A stretch of 34,092 nucleotides of DNA from Eubacterium sp. (GCA_017623885.1 JAGAOE010000227.1:1-34092), one strand, 5' to 3'. Counted from the first letter of the stretch, positions 1 to 8,795 are shown. The notes: generated from the sequence alone by a model not told the origin. A program made the numbers and translations.

Positions 1-933
1 ACACAACGAAAAGAAGCGGACACCGTTCAGATTCTCTCCGGCGTCTTTGAAGGAAAAACAACCGGAACGCCGATTTCTCTCGCTGTCATTAATACCGATC
101 AGCGCTCTCGCGACTACGGCGATATCGCTACTTATTATCGCCCCGGACATGCGGACTACACCTTTGATCAAAAATATGGTTTCCGCGATTATCGCGGCGG
201 CGGACGTTCTTCCGGTCGTGAGACCATCGGTCGTGTGGCAGCAGGTGCGATTGCCGCAAAGCTGCTCGCTTCGCTCGGCATTGAAGTTCATGCCTATGCG
301 ACTGCCATCGGGCCGGTACGCATCAATGATTCCCGCTTTGATCTTTCACAGGCACAGAAAAATCCGGTCGGTATGCCGGATGCAATCGCTGCTGACGAAG
401 CACAGAAATATTTGGACACATGCATGAAAAATCAGGATTCCTGCGGCGGTATCATCGAATGCTGCATTACAGGTATGCCCGCCGGAATCGGCGATCCGGT
501 CTTTGACAAGCTGGATGCAAATCTGGCAAAAGCGATGCTGTCTATCGGAAGCGTCAAAGGCTTTGAAATCGGCGACGGATTTGCTGTCGCACAAGCACGT
601 GGCAGTGAGAACAACGATTCTTTCATCATGTCAAATGGTACGGTCGCCAAATCGACCAATCACGCCGGCGGTATTCTCGGCGGCATGAGCGACGGCTCAC
701 CGATTGTCTTTCGTGTGGCAGTCAAGCCGACACCGTCCATCAGTCAGACACAGCATACCGTCAATCAGTCCGGTGAGGAAATCGACATCGCAATCAAAGG
801 TCGTCATGACCCCATTATCGTACCGCGTGCCATCGTCGTTGTTGAGACAATGGCGGCTGTCACCATCCTGGATTTATTACTCGCAAACATGAGTGCAAAA
901 TTAGAATCAATTCAGACCATTTACCAAAAATAA
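1..933 (+). CDS. aroC: Chorismate synthase, 5'-truncated by window edge
   Basis: Makes chorismate from 5-enolpyruvylshikimate-3-phosphate, the last step of the shikimate pathway, using reduced FMN in the cytosol. The reading frame is open from base 1, so the start lies outside the window; about 310 residues are visible against roughly 360-390 for the family, so about 50-70 N-terminal residues are missing. Family motifs are clear: FEGKTTGTPISL near visible residues 16-27, RPGHADYTF, then RGGGRSSGRET and the later segment with GGMSDGSPI and AVKPTPSI. An internal ATG at 235 is not the start, because strongly conserved sequence precedes it. It ends with TAA, followed about 27 bases later by a terminator. 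Its upstream neighbours cannot be seen. Identification is secure. Confidence 0.96.
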   Translation, partial: TQRKEADTVQILSGVFEGKTTGTPISLAVINTDQRSRDYGDIATYYRPGHADYTFDQKYGFRDYRGGGRSSGRETIGRVAAGAIAAKLLASLGIEVHAYATAIGPVRINDSRFDLSQAQKNPVGMPDAIAADEAQKYLDTCMKNQDSCGGIIECCITGMPAGIGDPVFDKLDANLAKAMLSIGSVKGFEIGDGFAVAQARGSENNDSFIMSNGTVAKSTNHAGGILGGMSDGSPIVFRVAVKPTPSISQTQHTVNQSGEEIDIAIKGRHDPIIVPRAIVVVETMAAVTILDLLLANMSAKLESIQTIYQK

Positions 934-959
934 ATTGATGATTCCTACGAAACAAAAAT

Positions 960-1005
960 CACCCGATACAGAAAACTTTTGAAATTACGTTTTCCGTATC
1001 GGGTG
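960..1005. terminator. Bidirectional terminator between aroC and the chemoreceptor
   Basis: A 10-bp outer stem (960-969 with 996-1005, CACCCGATAC/GTATCGGGTG) continues after one mismatch into GAAAAC/GTTTTC, with a 12-nt loop. On the plus strand TTTT follows; on the minus strand ATTTTTG follows. It separates two convergent genes and can serve both. Confidence 0.85.
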
Positions 1006-1028
1006 GTTTTACATATTCGTCTTAATTT

Positions 1029-2393
1029 TTATATTGCTTTAAACTTCGAGATTTCATCTCTTAATGAGTTCGCCACATTATCATTCATGGATGTGTACTG
1101 TCCGATCTGTGTCATATGCTCTGTCAGCTCACGAATCGCATTCGTCAATACGCCGACACTCTCATTCTCCTGCAATGCCTCACCGGACATCGTATTCAAT
1201 CTTTCATCCATCCGCTGTGTCGCTTCTACAAAGAACGCAGCCTTGTCATTGAATGCATTCATCATTTCTTCTACGTTATCCGCATCTCTGAGATAATCTG
1301 CTGCTGCCGTAACAAATTCATCATAATCTTTTGAAACATTTGTCGATACAAACTCAAGCAGTTTTTCGGATGCCTCTGCCAGACTTCTGACAGAACCAGT
1401 CACCTCATTGCTGATTTCCTGAATGCTGTTTGCTGTATTGCGGCTGTTATCTGCCAGCAATCGAATCTCATCGGCAACTACCGCAAATCCCTTTCCGGCT
1501 TCTCCGGCACGTGCTGCCTCTATCGATGCATTTAACGCCAATAAATTCGTCTGACTTGCAATCGAAAGAATCTCATCCGTAAGCTGCTGAATCGCATCTA
1601 CACTCTTACTGCTCTCTACGGATGCCTCTAAATCATCTCGCAACAACGTCGTAATCGAATTTGATTTTTCTTTGCTGCCCGCAGCAAGCTCGCGCACATG
1701 ATCCGCACGGTATTTCATCTCTTCGGAGTACGCCTTACCTTTGATGGCCGCATCTGACATCGATTGGCTGTCACAATTTAATGTGCTCATATCAGACATA
1801 ATCGTATCAATCGAGTCTACAAACGACTGAATCTGCATACTCAATTCGCTGGCGCGTTCCTCAATCACTCCTGCATCATTTGTGGAGCTGGATACACGAG
1901 AAGAAATATTACCGGAAGACATGTCCAAAGAACCTGCATGTGTCTTGATCTGTTTGATAATCATCTGCAACTTATCCATATATAAGTTAATGCCATTGAC
2001 CATACTACCAATTTCATCCACTTTGTTCGTTACAATTCGATTACCCAGATCGCCTTCGTTATTTTCCAATTGCTCTGTCAGTTCGTCTAACTGGTTCGTT
2101 ACATTTTTTAACGGCTTCGTCACACATCTGTAAGCCACCAGAATCGAAACAACCACCATCGATAACTGGAAACTGGAAAAAAGTCCATTCGTTGATAAGG
2201 CTTCTGTTATTCCGTTTGCTGTCTCTGTCGCGATTTCCTTCACAGCTGCCTCATCCATTTCCCCGCTTGCTAACGTCTCCATCGCTGCTCTGGCATCCTG
2301 CATGCTGCCAATTACAAACATATTAACCGAAATCGTCAATATGAAAATAACGATTAACGGCAGCATAATTTTGAAAGTAATACTTTTTCTCAT
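1029..2393 (-). CDS. Methyl-accepting chemotaxis protein with a very small extracellular domain
   Basis: A chemoreceptor that would signal to CheA/CheW. I chose the ATG at 2393 (454 aa) because GAGGA lies just before it and a consensus promoter lies upstream, so the longer frame reaching 2474 is not translated. TM1 is about residues 8-30, TM2 about 72-90, leaving only about 40 residues outside. A HAMP-like region follows TM2 (about 91-145), then a long helical signalling domain. The highly conserved hairpin tip is at about 281-314 ([20 protein letters not shown], then [14 protein letters not shown]). No chemotaxis or flagellar gene lies nearby. The gene has its own promoter and stands alone. 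Function as an MCP is secure; the ligand is unknown. Confidence 0.93.
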   Translation of the reverse strand: MRKSITFKIMLPLIVIFILTISVNMFVIGSMQDARAAMETLASGEMDEAAVKEIATETANGITEALSTNGLFSSFQLSMVVVSILVAYRCVTKPLKNVTNQLDELTEQLENNEGDLGNRIVTNKVDEIGSMVNGINLYMDKLQMIIKQIKTHAGSLDMSSGNISSRVSSSTNDAGVIEERASELSMQIQSFVDSIDTIMSDMSTLNCDSQSMSDAAIKGKAYSEEMKYRADHVRELAAGSKEKSNSITTLLRDDLEASVESSKSVDAIQQLTDEILSIASQTNLLALNASIEAARAGEAGKGFAVVADEIRLLADNSRNTANSIQEISNEVTGSVRSLAEASEKLLEFVSTNVSKDYDEFVTAAADYLRDADNVEEMMNAFNDKAAFFVEATQRMDERLNTMSGEALQENESVGVLTNAIRELTEHMTQIGQYTSMNDNVANSLRDEISKFKAI

Positions 2394-2427
2394 AGTTTTC
2401 CTCGTTCTTTCGTTACATTTTTTCAAT

Positions 2428-2456
2428 ATTATACAAAAAAATGCAACAAATGACAA
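2428..2456 (-). promoter_or_regulatory. Sigma-A type promoter for the chemoreceptor gene
   Basis: On the minus strand TTGTCA (2456-2451), a 17-base spacer and a perfect TATAAT (2433-2428). Predicted transcription starts about 25-30 bases before the chosen ATG at 2393. Confidence 0.75.
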
Positions 2457-2488
2457 GTTTCTATGTAAGAACAATACAAAAAAATATA

Positions 2489-3706
2489 CTATTTCATCTT
2501 TACAGTCTCTTTCATTGCTACCGAGCAGGCGATATCACCCACAACGTTACAACAGGTCGCACCCATATCACACAAAGTATTGATACTGATATAGACACCC
2601 ATCACTCCGGTCGGAAGTCCTGCGATCGCTGCCAGTGCAGCAAAAGATGCAATCGCACCGCCGGGCACACCGGGTGTACCGACACTCAACAACGTATTTG
2701 ACAACAATACGACTGCGAGCAATCCGATATTCACCTCTACATTACATGCATTTGCAAAAAATACGATCATAAAAGACATCAAAATCGAAACAGCATCCAT
2801 ATTGATGGTCGCACCGAGCGGCAACGCCAAAGAAGAAATCTCATTCGGCACTTCCAACTCATCTGCACATTTTTTACTAATCGGCAATGTCGCAGAGCTG
2901 GAGCATGTACCGAACGCATTGAGTGCTGCCGGCATAATCGTCACGAAAAACTTTCGGATACTGCACTTTCCGATAGCCTTTACAACAAAACCATACATAA
3001 TAAACAAATAGCCAAACATTGCCAAATATAATGCGATTAACACTTTTCCCAATGCAACAATTGTTTCTACTCCGTTTGTGTAGATTACACCTGCAATCGA
3101 GCAAAATACTCCAATCGGTGTGAAATACATCACCACGCCAATGATTTTGATAGAAATCTCATTCATCGCTTCTGCCAAATCCACAACAGGCTTTGCTTTC
3201 TCACCCAGTGATAAACAGGTAATACCGATAATAATCGCAAATACGAGTACCTGAAGCATATTTCCCTCTGCAAAAGAAGCGACCGGGTTTGCAGGAATCA
3301 ATGACTGAACCGTATCCAACAGACTCGTAAACGGTGTCGCCTCCACATTCGACTCCATCATCTCAATCTGAACACCCTCGCCCAGACGCAACGCCTTCGG
3401 CAAAAACAATCCAATCAAGCTCGCAATCAACGTCGTGATAACGAAATACAATACGCTTTGTCCACCGATTTTTCCGGTCTCGGAAACACTTCCGATTCCC
3501 TTGATTCCTACGATTAAAGAGCAGAACACCAACGGATAAATCATCATGCGCAGTGCATTCATATACAAGTTTGTAATCAGCGTAATCACCGGGAGCATCC
3601 ATTCAAATCTTCCGGGCATCACCAGTCCAAATACAATTCCAAGTATCAGACCGCTAAAAATCGCCGCCGTAATCCGCAAAGAACTTGCTTTTTTCTTTTG
3701 TGACAT
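2489..3706 (-). CDS. DAACS-family sodium/cation:amino acid symporter (SDF family)
   Basis: An inner-membrane secondary transporter of the dicarboxylate/amino acid:cation symporter family (Pfam SDF). The start at 3706 (405 aa) is chosen because GGAGG lies 8 bases before it; an ATG six bases upstream is only 2 bases from the same site. Hydrophobic helices run throughout. Family hallmarks near the C-terminus are visible: the serine-rich [10 protein letters not shown] of hairpin 1, LGATINMDA in TM7, GTPGVPGG of hairpin 2 and [12 protein letters not shown] in TM8. By the spacing of TM8, D380, N387 and D391 match GltPh D394, N401 and D405, while the substrate side-chain arginine (R397) is A383. An acidic substrate is therefore unlikely; a neutral amino acid is my inference. 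It has its own promoter. Confidence 0.92.
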   Translation of the reverse strand: MSQKKKASSLRITAAIFSGLILGIVFGLVMPGRFEWMLPVITLITNLYMNALRMMIYPLVFCSLIVGIKGIGSVSETGKIGGQSVLYFVITTLIASLIGLFLPKALRLGEGVQIEMMESNVEATPFTSLLDTVQSLIPANPVASFAEGNMLQVLVFAIIIGITCLSLGEKAKPVVDLAEAMNEISIKIIGVVMYFTPIGVFCSIAGVIYTNGVETIVALGKVLIALYLAMFGYLFIMYGFVVKAIGKCSIRKFFVTIMPAALNAFGTCSSSATLPISKKCADELEVPNEISSLALPLGATINMDAVSILMSFMIVFFANACNVEVNIGLLAVVLLSNTLLSVGTPGVPGGAIASFAALAAIAGLPTGVMGVYISINTLCDMGATCCNVVGDIACSVAMKETVKMK

Positions 3707-3736
3707 TTTCATTTCCTCCAAATTTTTTTATTTACT

Positions 3737-3765
3737 ATTCTACCATTCCTTTCCGGTATCTGCAA
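3737..3765 (-). promoter_or_regulatory. Putative promoter for the DAACS symporter gene
   Basis: On the minus strand TTGCAG (3765-3760), 17 bases, TAGAAT (3742-3737). The -10 is one base off consensus, the -35 is weak. It lies downstream of the TPM-gene terminator, so the symporter is probably a separate unit. Confidence 0.5.
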
Positions 3766-3798
3766 ACTATTTGTCATAGCATCAAAAGCACAACAAAA

Positions 3799-3832
3799 GT
3801 GCTCCAAAAGTCATATCTGACTTTTGGAGCAC
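3799..3832 (-). terminator. Rho-independent terminator of the SPFH/zinc-ribbon/TPM operon
   Basis: A perfect 15-bp stem (3799-3813 with 3818-3832) and a 4-base loop, followed on the minus strand by TTTTGTTG. It sits 35 bases after the stop of the TPM gene. Confidence 0.88.
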
Positions 3833-3866
3833 CCTCTTTACTTCTAACTAATTAATTCAGCAACTA

Positions 3867-4667
3867 TCAGAACTTCCCACCGCCGCCGCCATGCGAGCTG
3901 CCGGAAGAAGATCTATGTACACTCGAACCATTGTTGTCTGTTTCGATTTTTACTTTTTTCGTGTTTGAATACAGGAACACATCGCTCTGTCCTTTCATTT
4001 TCACACTGCCGGGAACGATATATCCGTCTGCATCATGCTGGAATGCAACCGATTTTAACTGGCTCTTCCATACAAGTGTAACGATAAACGCGATGACAAA
4101 GCCAATCACCAACGCGAGGAACAAACTCACTACAATTTGTTCTTCCAATCCTAATTCTACATTTCCGTAGACATTTCCGTCTAATGCATCCTGAATCAAT
4201 CGAGCACTCGTAGAAGCATAGGTAGAAAATGCATCATAATATGCGCCTTCTGACAAGTCAGGCAAAATACATTCTCCTACATACTCAATTCCGACATCCG
4301 TAAATGCAGTAATTCCGTAGCCTGACGTAGAAATCCACCAGTCGCGCGTAGACATACATACCAGTAACAGCAATCCATCTTCGCAATAACCGTTATAATC
4401 ATAATAGTCATCTGCATATTCCATCGGTGTCTTTCCATCCAGCGAATCGACGGTCACTACCACTGCATCCATATTAAAAGAATCTTGAATCACTTGCAGC
4501 TCGCTTGCCAGTGCCGCGATCTCATCCTCAGTCATCAGACCGGCTTCATCCACTACTAATGGCGGGTTTTCGCTACTTGTCCCTGCCATCACAGGTACTG
4601 CGCTGCTAATCACAACAAATGCAGCCAGCAGCATCGGTAAAACGATATTTTTTAATTTTCTCATCAT
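3867..4667 (-). CDS. TPM-domain membrane protein, YdjH-like
   Basis: 266 aa. A signal peptide covers about residues 1-29 (basic start, hydrophobic core, VMAG cleavage region). A TPM domain (formerly called TPM phosphatase) follows to about residue 165, starting with the typical VVDEAGLMTEDE. A transmembrane helix is at about 182-204, then a cytoplasmic tail ending in a Ser/Gly-rich segment with GGGGGKF, as in many TPM proteins. GGAGG lies 4 bases before the first ATG and 7 before a second one at 4664; the two starts differ by one residue. It is the last gene of a tight three-gene operon, 10 bases after the zinc-ribbon gene. B. subtilis YdjH in the pspA operon has the same layout. TPM domains act in several processes; the activity here is not known. 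Confidence 0.85.
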   Translation of the reverse strand: MMRKLKNIVLPMLLAAFVVISSAVPVMAGTSSENPPLVVDEAGLMTEDEIAALASELQVIQDSFNMDAVVVTVDSLDGKTPMEYADDYYDYNGYCEDGLLLLVCMSTRDWWISTSGYGITAFTDVGIEYVGECILPDLSEGAYYDAFSTYASTSARLIQDALDGNVYGNVELGLEEQIVVSLFLALVIGFVIAFIVTLVWKSQLKSVAFQHDADGYIVPGSVKMKGQSDVFLYSNTKKVKIETDNNGSSVHRSSSGSSHGGGGGKF

Positions 4668-4677
4668 CTACCCTCCA

Positions 4678-5757
4678 TTACAATATAAGCATTGAAATAA
4701 TAAATACGATAAGACCGAAGATACCGGTCAGCTTGAAACGCCAAGCGCGCACCAAACCTTTGTCACACGGCAAATCTCCTACCAATTTTCCGGTCTGTCC
4801 ATTGACTGCAAAGGTATATTTTTTATCTTTCCAGTTTGTATTTAAAATCCACACCGGACACAACGCATATTTTACAACACCATTGTCTGTATGCACATTT
4901 GTCATCGTAGGAACAACCGAATCATAGCCCACCGTTGTCTTTCTAAATTCTTCGCTCACGCTTGCCTTGATACGCTCATTTATACGAGCATTTCCCTCAT
5001 CTACTGCGACATCGTAGCGGTCTGCCAGATAGCCTGCCAGATAGGGTGTCTTGAATTCTACCGCATCTTTGTAATGGAACGGCTCAATCGATTCCATCAA
5101 ATCGTCCGGCATATTGCTGGAGCCGTCAAACGGAATTCCGCTAAAGGAAATCGAACCGTTTCTTGTCAGCAAGTAATGACTGGTTTTTGTATAACGATAT
5201 TTGCCACTCGTCCACACCTTTGTGCGCGTCGCATTGTAGCGAATCGATGCATCCGCATCCATATCTACCAGCCAGAACGGTACATAAATTCCTTTGATCT
5301 CATCTAAATGATTTTCGTCCTTAAACACCTTCGGTAACAGTTTTTTACCTTTGTAGTGCTCCTTTAACAGTTCTTTTGCCCGCTTTTTATCCACCTTAAA
5401 CGGAATAATCACATCCGGCTTCAAATCACCTGCCAGATTTCCCTTTACGACAATCGGACTGTCACAATACGGGCAGGAAATCGATGCGGTATTCTCATCA
5501 CCGATAATCTGTCCGCCACAGGAATTACAGATACAAATCTGCAAGCCTTCTGCCTCATCTGCCTGAAATTCTTCATTGGATGACATCTGAATATTCAAAT
5601 CATCCGTCACTTCTTCACGTGTCGCTTCCTCACACTGTGCCAGTACATCCACTTCAAACTCGGTATCGCAATACGGGCACTTCACATTCTGACTGCTACT
5701 GTTAAATTCCAGTGCACCTCCACAACACGGACACTTATATTCTTGAACGTTTGCCAT
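4678..5757 (-). CDS. Membrane-anchored double zinc-ribbon protein, YdjG-like
   Basis: 359 aa. Two zinc ribbons are visible: C9/C12 with C27/C30, and C77/C80 with C95/C98. A long soluble region with no motif I can name follows, then a single C-terminal transmembrane helix (about 341-358) preceded by a basic stretch. Homologues are often labelled TFIIB-type zinc ribbon or, misleadingly, PriA-like helicase; no helicase motif is present. The order of parts matches B. subtilis YdjG. The ATG at 5757 follows an AGGAGG; the SPFH gene ends 13 bases upstream. Operon context suggests a membrane complex with the SPFH and TPM proteins. That partnership is inferred from the Bacillus system. Confidence 0.8.
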   Translation of the reverse strand: MANVQEYKCPCCGGALEFNSSSQNVKCPYCDTEFEVDVLAQCEEATREEVTDDLNIQMSSNEEFQADEAEGLQICICNSCGGQIIGDENTASISCPYCDSPIVVKGNLAGDLKPDVIIPFKVDKKRAKELLKEHYKGKKLLPKVFKDENHLDEIKGIYVPFWLVDMDADASIRYNATRTKVWTSGKYRYTKTSHYLLTRNGSISFSGIPFDGSSNMPDDLMESIEPFHYKDAVEFKTPYLAGYLADRYDVAVDEGNARINERIKASVSEEFRKTTVGYDSVVPTMTNVHTDNGVVKYALCPVWILNTNWKDKKYTFAVNGQTGKLVGDLPCDKGLVRAWRFKLTGIFGLIVFIISMLIL

Positions 5758-5770
5758 ATATCCTCCTTAT

Positions 5771-7009
5771 CTATGCACGGGGTGTTCCACATTCGCTACA
5801 GAATTTACCGGTATTTACTGCACCGCAAGAACATCTCCACTCAGCAGACGGCTTGGGTGCGCCGCATTCTGAACAGAATTTTCCGGTATTTGAAGCTCCG
5901 CAAGCACAGTTCCAAGCGCCGGCCGGTGCCTGCGGCTGTACCGGCTGCTGCGGCCGTTGCATCTGCTGCATTTGCTGCATCTGTTGCGCCTGCTGTGCCT
6001 GTTGCTGACCCATTGCAAACAGATTCTGCGCATTCATGCCACCGGCATTCATCGCCATATTCATTCCCATAAATCCATTCATTGCTCCGCCTGCATTCGA
6101 AGCTGCTGCACGCATCGCATCTGCCTGTGCACTCACCAATGTTGCTGCTGCCATATTCGCATTTTGCATCACCGCAGTGCGCTGCAAATCTTTTATCATC
6201 TGTGCATCTTCATCCGGGAGTGTCACAGAACCCAACGCAATACTCACAATCTGAAGACCGCGAAGCTGTGACCACTTGTCTGACAATGCGCTGTTCATCG
6301 CCTGCTCTAATTCGGTATTATGCGCTACGATCTGATTCGGACGCAATTCCAGCTCTGACATTCTTCCTAATGCCGGCTGCAATGCACTGATAAATTCTGT
6401 CTTTAACTGTCCGTCAATATTTTCTCTGTCATATGCCTGTGTCACATTACCGCATACATTTGTGTAAAACAGCAACGGATCTGAAATGCGATAAGAATAC
6501 ACACCGGAACAACGCAGTGATACATCTACATCCAGACCGATTTTCGAATCTACCACGCGGAACGGCACCGGATTCGGTGTACCGAATTTGTTGCCGATGA
6601 CTTCTTTTGTATTGATATAGTAAACGCGCTGATCGCTTGCCACCTCTCCGCCAAACGTGAAGCGTTTTCCGATCTCATCAAAGGACTTGCGGATGCTGTC
6701 TCCCAAATCGCCACAGAAAACACTCGGCTGCGTCGATGCATCATAAATGAATTCGCCCGGCTCTGCACATACTTCTACGACCTTTCCCTGCTCTACGATC
6801 AACATACACTGACCGTCTGCAACAGCGATTACCGAATCAGAGGTGATTACATTTTCATTTCCTTTTGTATTTGAAGAACGCTTGCTCGTTCTCTTTGAAC
6901 CCTTTACAACCAAGGTATCTGCATCTAACGAATCACAATAAAAAAATTCTTTCCACTGGTCTGCCATTGCTCCGCCTGCAGCACCCATTGCAGCTTTTAT
7001 TAATCCCAT
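5771..7009 (-). CDS. SPFH/Band-7 domain protein with Gln-rich linker and two C-terminal zinc ribbons, YdjI-like
   Basis: 412 aa. The N-terminal two-thirds is an SPFH domain of the type once annotated as 'virion core protein'. From about residue 315 the chain turns Ala/Met/Asn-rich, then Gln-rich (repeated QQMQQM), and ends in two near-identical short zinc ribbons, each of the form C-x-C-(8)-C-x2-C with NTGKFCSECG. No transmembrane helix is evident. The ATG at 7009 follows AGGAGG by 9 bases. It is the first gene of an operon with YdjG- and YdjH-like proteins. In B. subtilis these three help place PspA at the membrane under envelope stress; here no pspA is visible. SPFH assignment is firm, the stress role inferred. 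Confidence 0.85.
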   Translation of the reverse strand: MGLIKAAMGAAGGAMADQWKEFFYCDSLDADTLVVKGSKRTSKRSSNTKGNENVITSDSVIAVADGQCMLIVEQGKVVEVCAEPGEFIYDASTQPSVFCGDLGDSIRKSFDEIGKRFTFGGEVASDQRVYYINTKEVIGNKFGTPNPVPFRVVDSKIGLDVDVSLRCSGVYSYRISDPLLFYTNVCGNVTQAYDRENIDGQLKTEFISALQPALGRMSELELRPNQIVAHNTELEQAMNSALSDKWSQLRGLQIVSIALGSVTLPDEDAQMIKDLQRTAVMQNANMAAATLVSAQADAMRAAASNAGGAMNGFMGMNMAMNAGGMNAQNLFAMGQQQAQQAQQMQQMQQMQRPQQPVQPQAPAGAWNCACGASNTGKFCSECGAPKPSAEWRCSCGAVNTGKFCSECGTPRA

Positions 7010-7077
7010 AATATTAGTCCTCCTGTTTTTATGTTTGTAATATTCTGAGCCAACTACATCGCTCTGCCCATTTTTTC

Positions 7078-7090
7078 TGTCGTTTCGACA
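7078..7090. promoter_or_regulatory. Possible operator palindrome in the SPFH operon leader
   Basis: TGTCG-TTT-CGACA, a perfect 5-bp dyad with a 3-base centre, lying just downstream of the predicted -10 of the SPFH operon. Its position suits a repressor site, but no binding protein is known and such short dyads occur by chance. Confidence 0.25.
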
Positions 7091-7104
7091 TTCTTCACTT
7101 TATT

Positions 7105-7133
7105 ATCATACAATATCTTTTGTCTATGCGCAA
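7105..7133 (-). promoter_or_regulatory. Putative promoter of the SPFH/zinc-ribbon/TPM operon
   Basis: On the minus strand TTGCGC (7133-7128), 17 bases, TATGAT (7110-7105). The -10 is one base off consensus; the -35 keeps only TTG. No clear sigma-W (ECF) signature was seen, although the B. subtilis counterpart is sigma-W controlled. Confidence 0.4.
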
Positions 7134-7169
7134 TAGTTCTGTTTTTACTCGTTCCAACTCGCTATGTTC

Positions 7170-7198
7170 TTGCATTTTTAGCTTCTATCCGTTATTCT
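7170..7198 (+). promoter_or_regulatory. Weak candidate promoter for glutamine synthetase
   Basis: TTGCAT (7170-7175), 17 bases, TATTCT (7193-7198), about 95 bases before the start codon. Both hexamers are imperfect. The 7010-7295 gap holds this site, the SPFH promoter and the small palindrome; no riboswitch or T-box was recognised. Confidence 0.25.
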
Positions 7199-7295
7199 AT
7201 TAGTAAAATTTATGCAGTACGTCACCGTACCGATGCTATCTAAATCTTTATGTTTATTTACCATCGGTTATACCACACAAGCAAAGGAGAAAAAC

Positions 7296-8720
7296 ATGGT
7301 AAAAAGTGTATCGGAATTGATGAACTTCATCAAAGAAAACGGACTTCAAATGATTGATTTTAAAATCGTCGATATCAACGGACAGTATCGTCACGTTACG
7401 ATTCCTGCAGAACAGTTTAATGAAAGCACTGTGACTGGCGGCATCGGATTCGACGCATCCAATTACGGATACGCCGTAGTGGAAAAAAGTGATATGGTGT
7501 TTATTCCTGATTTGGACACCGCACTGGTTGATCCATTCTGCAATATTCCCACATTATCCATTACCGGAAATGCGATGATTATTGATTATCCGGAAAACAA
7601 ACCGCTCGACCAATATCCGCGAAACATCGTACTGGCAGCCGAGCAGTACATGAAGGATACAGGCATCGCAGATACCATGCTGATCTTACCGGAATTCGAA
7701 TTTCATCTGTTTGACGAGGCCGGCTGGTGCGTCAGACCGGATCAGATCAGTATGTCTGTAGACGCTTCACAGGCTTACTGGAACAGCGATGTCGAAGGCA
7801 AAGGCTGTGTCGTAGCTCATCAGAAAAATTACCACATTGCCAAACCGTTTGACACCTCTTATGAATGCCGTTCAGAAATGTGTCTGGAAATGCAAAAAGC
7901 AGGTATTCCGATCAAATATCATCATCCTGAGGTCGGTGCTGCCGGACAGTTTGAAATCGAGCCGATGCTCGGACAGATGTCTAAGATGGCTGATAATACC
8001 ATGATGATCAAATATATCATCCACAACACCGCTTTAAAATATGGCAAAGTCGCTACTTTCATGCCCAAGCCTGTTTACGGTGAAGCAGGAAACGGTATGC
8101 ATGTTCACATGTTATTATTAAAAGACGGCGAGCCTGTATTCTCAGATGACAACGGTTACTCACATTTGAGCGAAACTGCACACTATTTCATGGGTGGTCT
8201 GTTAAAGCATATCGCTTCTTTATGTGCCCTGACAAATCCCAGCACGAACTCTTTCAAGCGTTTAGTACCCGGATTTGAGGCACCGGTTACGGTCGGCTAT
8301 GCGACTTCAAACCGCAGTGCGGTGATTCGTATTCCTGCATATGCAAAGACTCCGAAAATGAGACGTTTCGAGCTTCGCAATCCGGATGCAACCTGTAATC
8401 CGTATCTGTGCTATGCAGCGATTCTCATGGCAGGTCTCGACGGTGTAAAGAACAAAATCGATCCGCACGCAAATGGCTGGGGACCGTATGACATGAATCT
8501 GTACTCTCTGTCAGAAGAAGAAAAAGCAAAGCTGTCTTCTCTCCCGACTTGTCTGGACGATGCATTGGATGCACTTGAAAAAGATCACGACTACCTGACT
8601 GCAGGCGGCGTTTTCCCTGAGCATCTCATCAAAAAGTTCATCGAGAACAAGCGTAAGGAATGTGCAGAGATCGCAAAAGTTCCGCATCCGGTAGAATTCG
8701 AAAAATACTTTAATCTGTAA
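7296..8720 (+). CDS. glnA: Glutamine synthetase, type I
   Basis: Makes glutamine from glutamate, ammonia and ATP; a cytosolic dodecamer. The ATG at 7296 (474 aa) has AAAGGAG just upstream; an earlier in-frame ATG at 7212 lacks a ribosome site and family similarity. Catalytic landmarks are all present: EFEFHLF (133-139), QFEIE (218-222), NGMHVHM (266-272), the NPSTNSFKRLVPGFEAP segment (314-330) and RFELRNPD (357-364). Length and the region around 150-190 are closer to the E. coli-like (GSI-beta) form of about 470 residues than to the shorter Bacillus form of about 440. Tyr403 sits in NLYSLSEEE, aligned with the E. coli adenylylation tyrosine (NLYDLPPEE). Whether it is modified is unknown. It is a single-gene unit ending in a terminator. 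Confidence 0.95.
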   Translation: MVKSVSELMNFIKENGLQMIDFKIVDINGQYRHVTIPAEQFNESTVTGGIGFDASNYGYAVVEKSDMVFIPDLDTALVDPFCNIPTLSITGNAMIIDYPENKPLDQYPRNIVLAAEQYMKDTGIADTMLILPEFEFHLFDEAGWCVRPDQISMSVDASQAYWNSDVEGKGCVVAHQKNYHIAKPFDTSYECRSEMCLEMQKAGIPIKYHHPEVGAAGQFEIEPMLGQMSKMADNTMMIKYIIHNTALKYGKVATFMPKPVYGEAGNGMHVHMLLLKDGEPVFSDDNGYSHLSETAHYFMGGLLKHIASLCALTNPSTNSFKRLVPGFEAPVTVGYATSNRSAVIRIPAYAKTPKMRRFELRNPDATCNPYLCYAAILMAGLDGVKNKIDPHANGWGPYDMNLYSLSEEEKAKLSSLPTCLDDALDALEKDHDYLTAGGVFPEHLIKKFIENKRKECAEIAKVPHPVEFEKYFNL

Positions 8721-8760
8721 TTCTACAGAAACCATAGCAACAAGATCTTTTCTATGAAAT

Positions 8761-8795
8761 AAAAAGGACTTGTCCATTATGGACAGGTCCCTTTT
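8761..8795. terminator. Bidirectional terminator between glnA and the lactonase gene
   Basis: A 3-base loop (8777-8779) with arms 8766-8776 and 8780-8790 (one G-T pair), a single mismatch, then four A-T pairs. The A-run on one side and T-run on the other give a terminator for both convergent genes. Confidence 0.85.

Noticed and set aside
4678-5757. Zinc-ribbon protein as a PriA helicase
   Set aside because: No Walker or helicase motifs; only the cysteine pairs are shared.
7010-7295. A glutamine riboswitch or T-box before glnA
   Set aside because: No T-box motif or terminator/antiterminator pair is visible.
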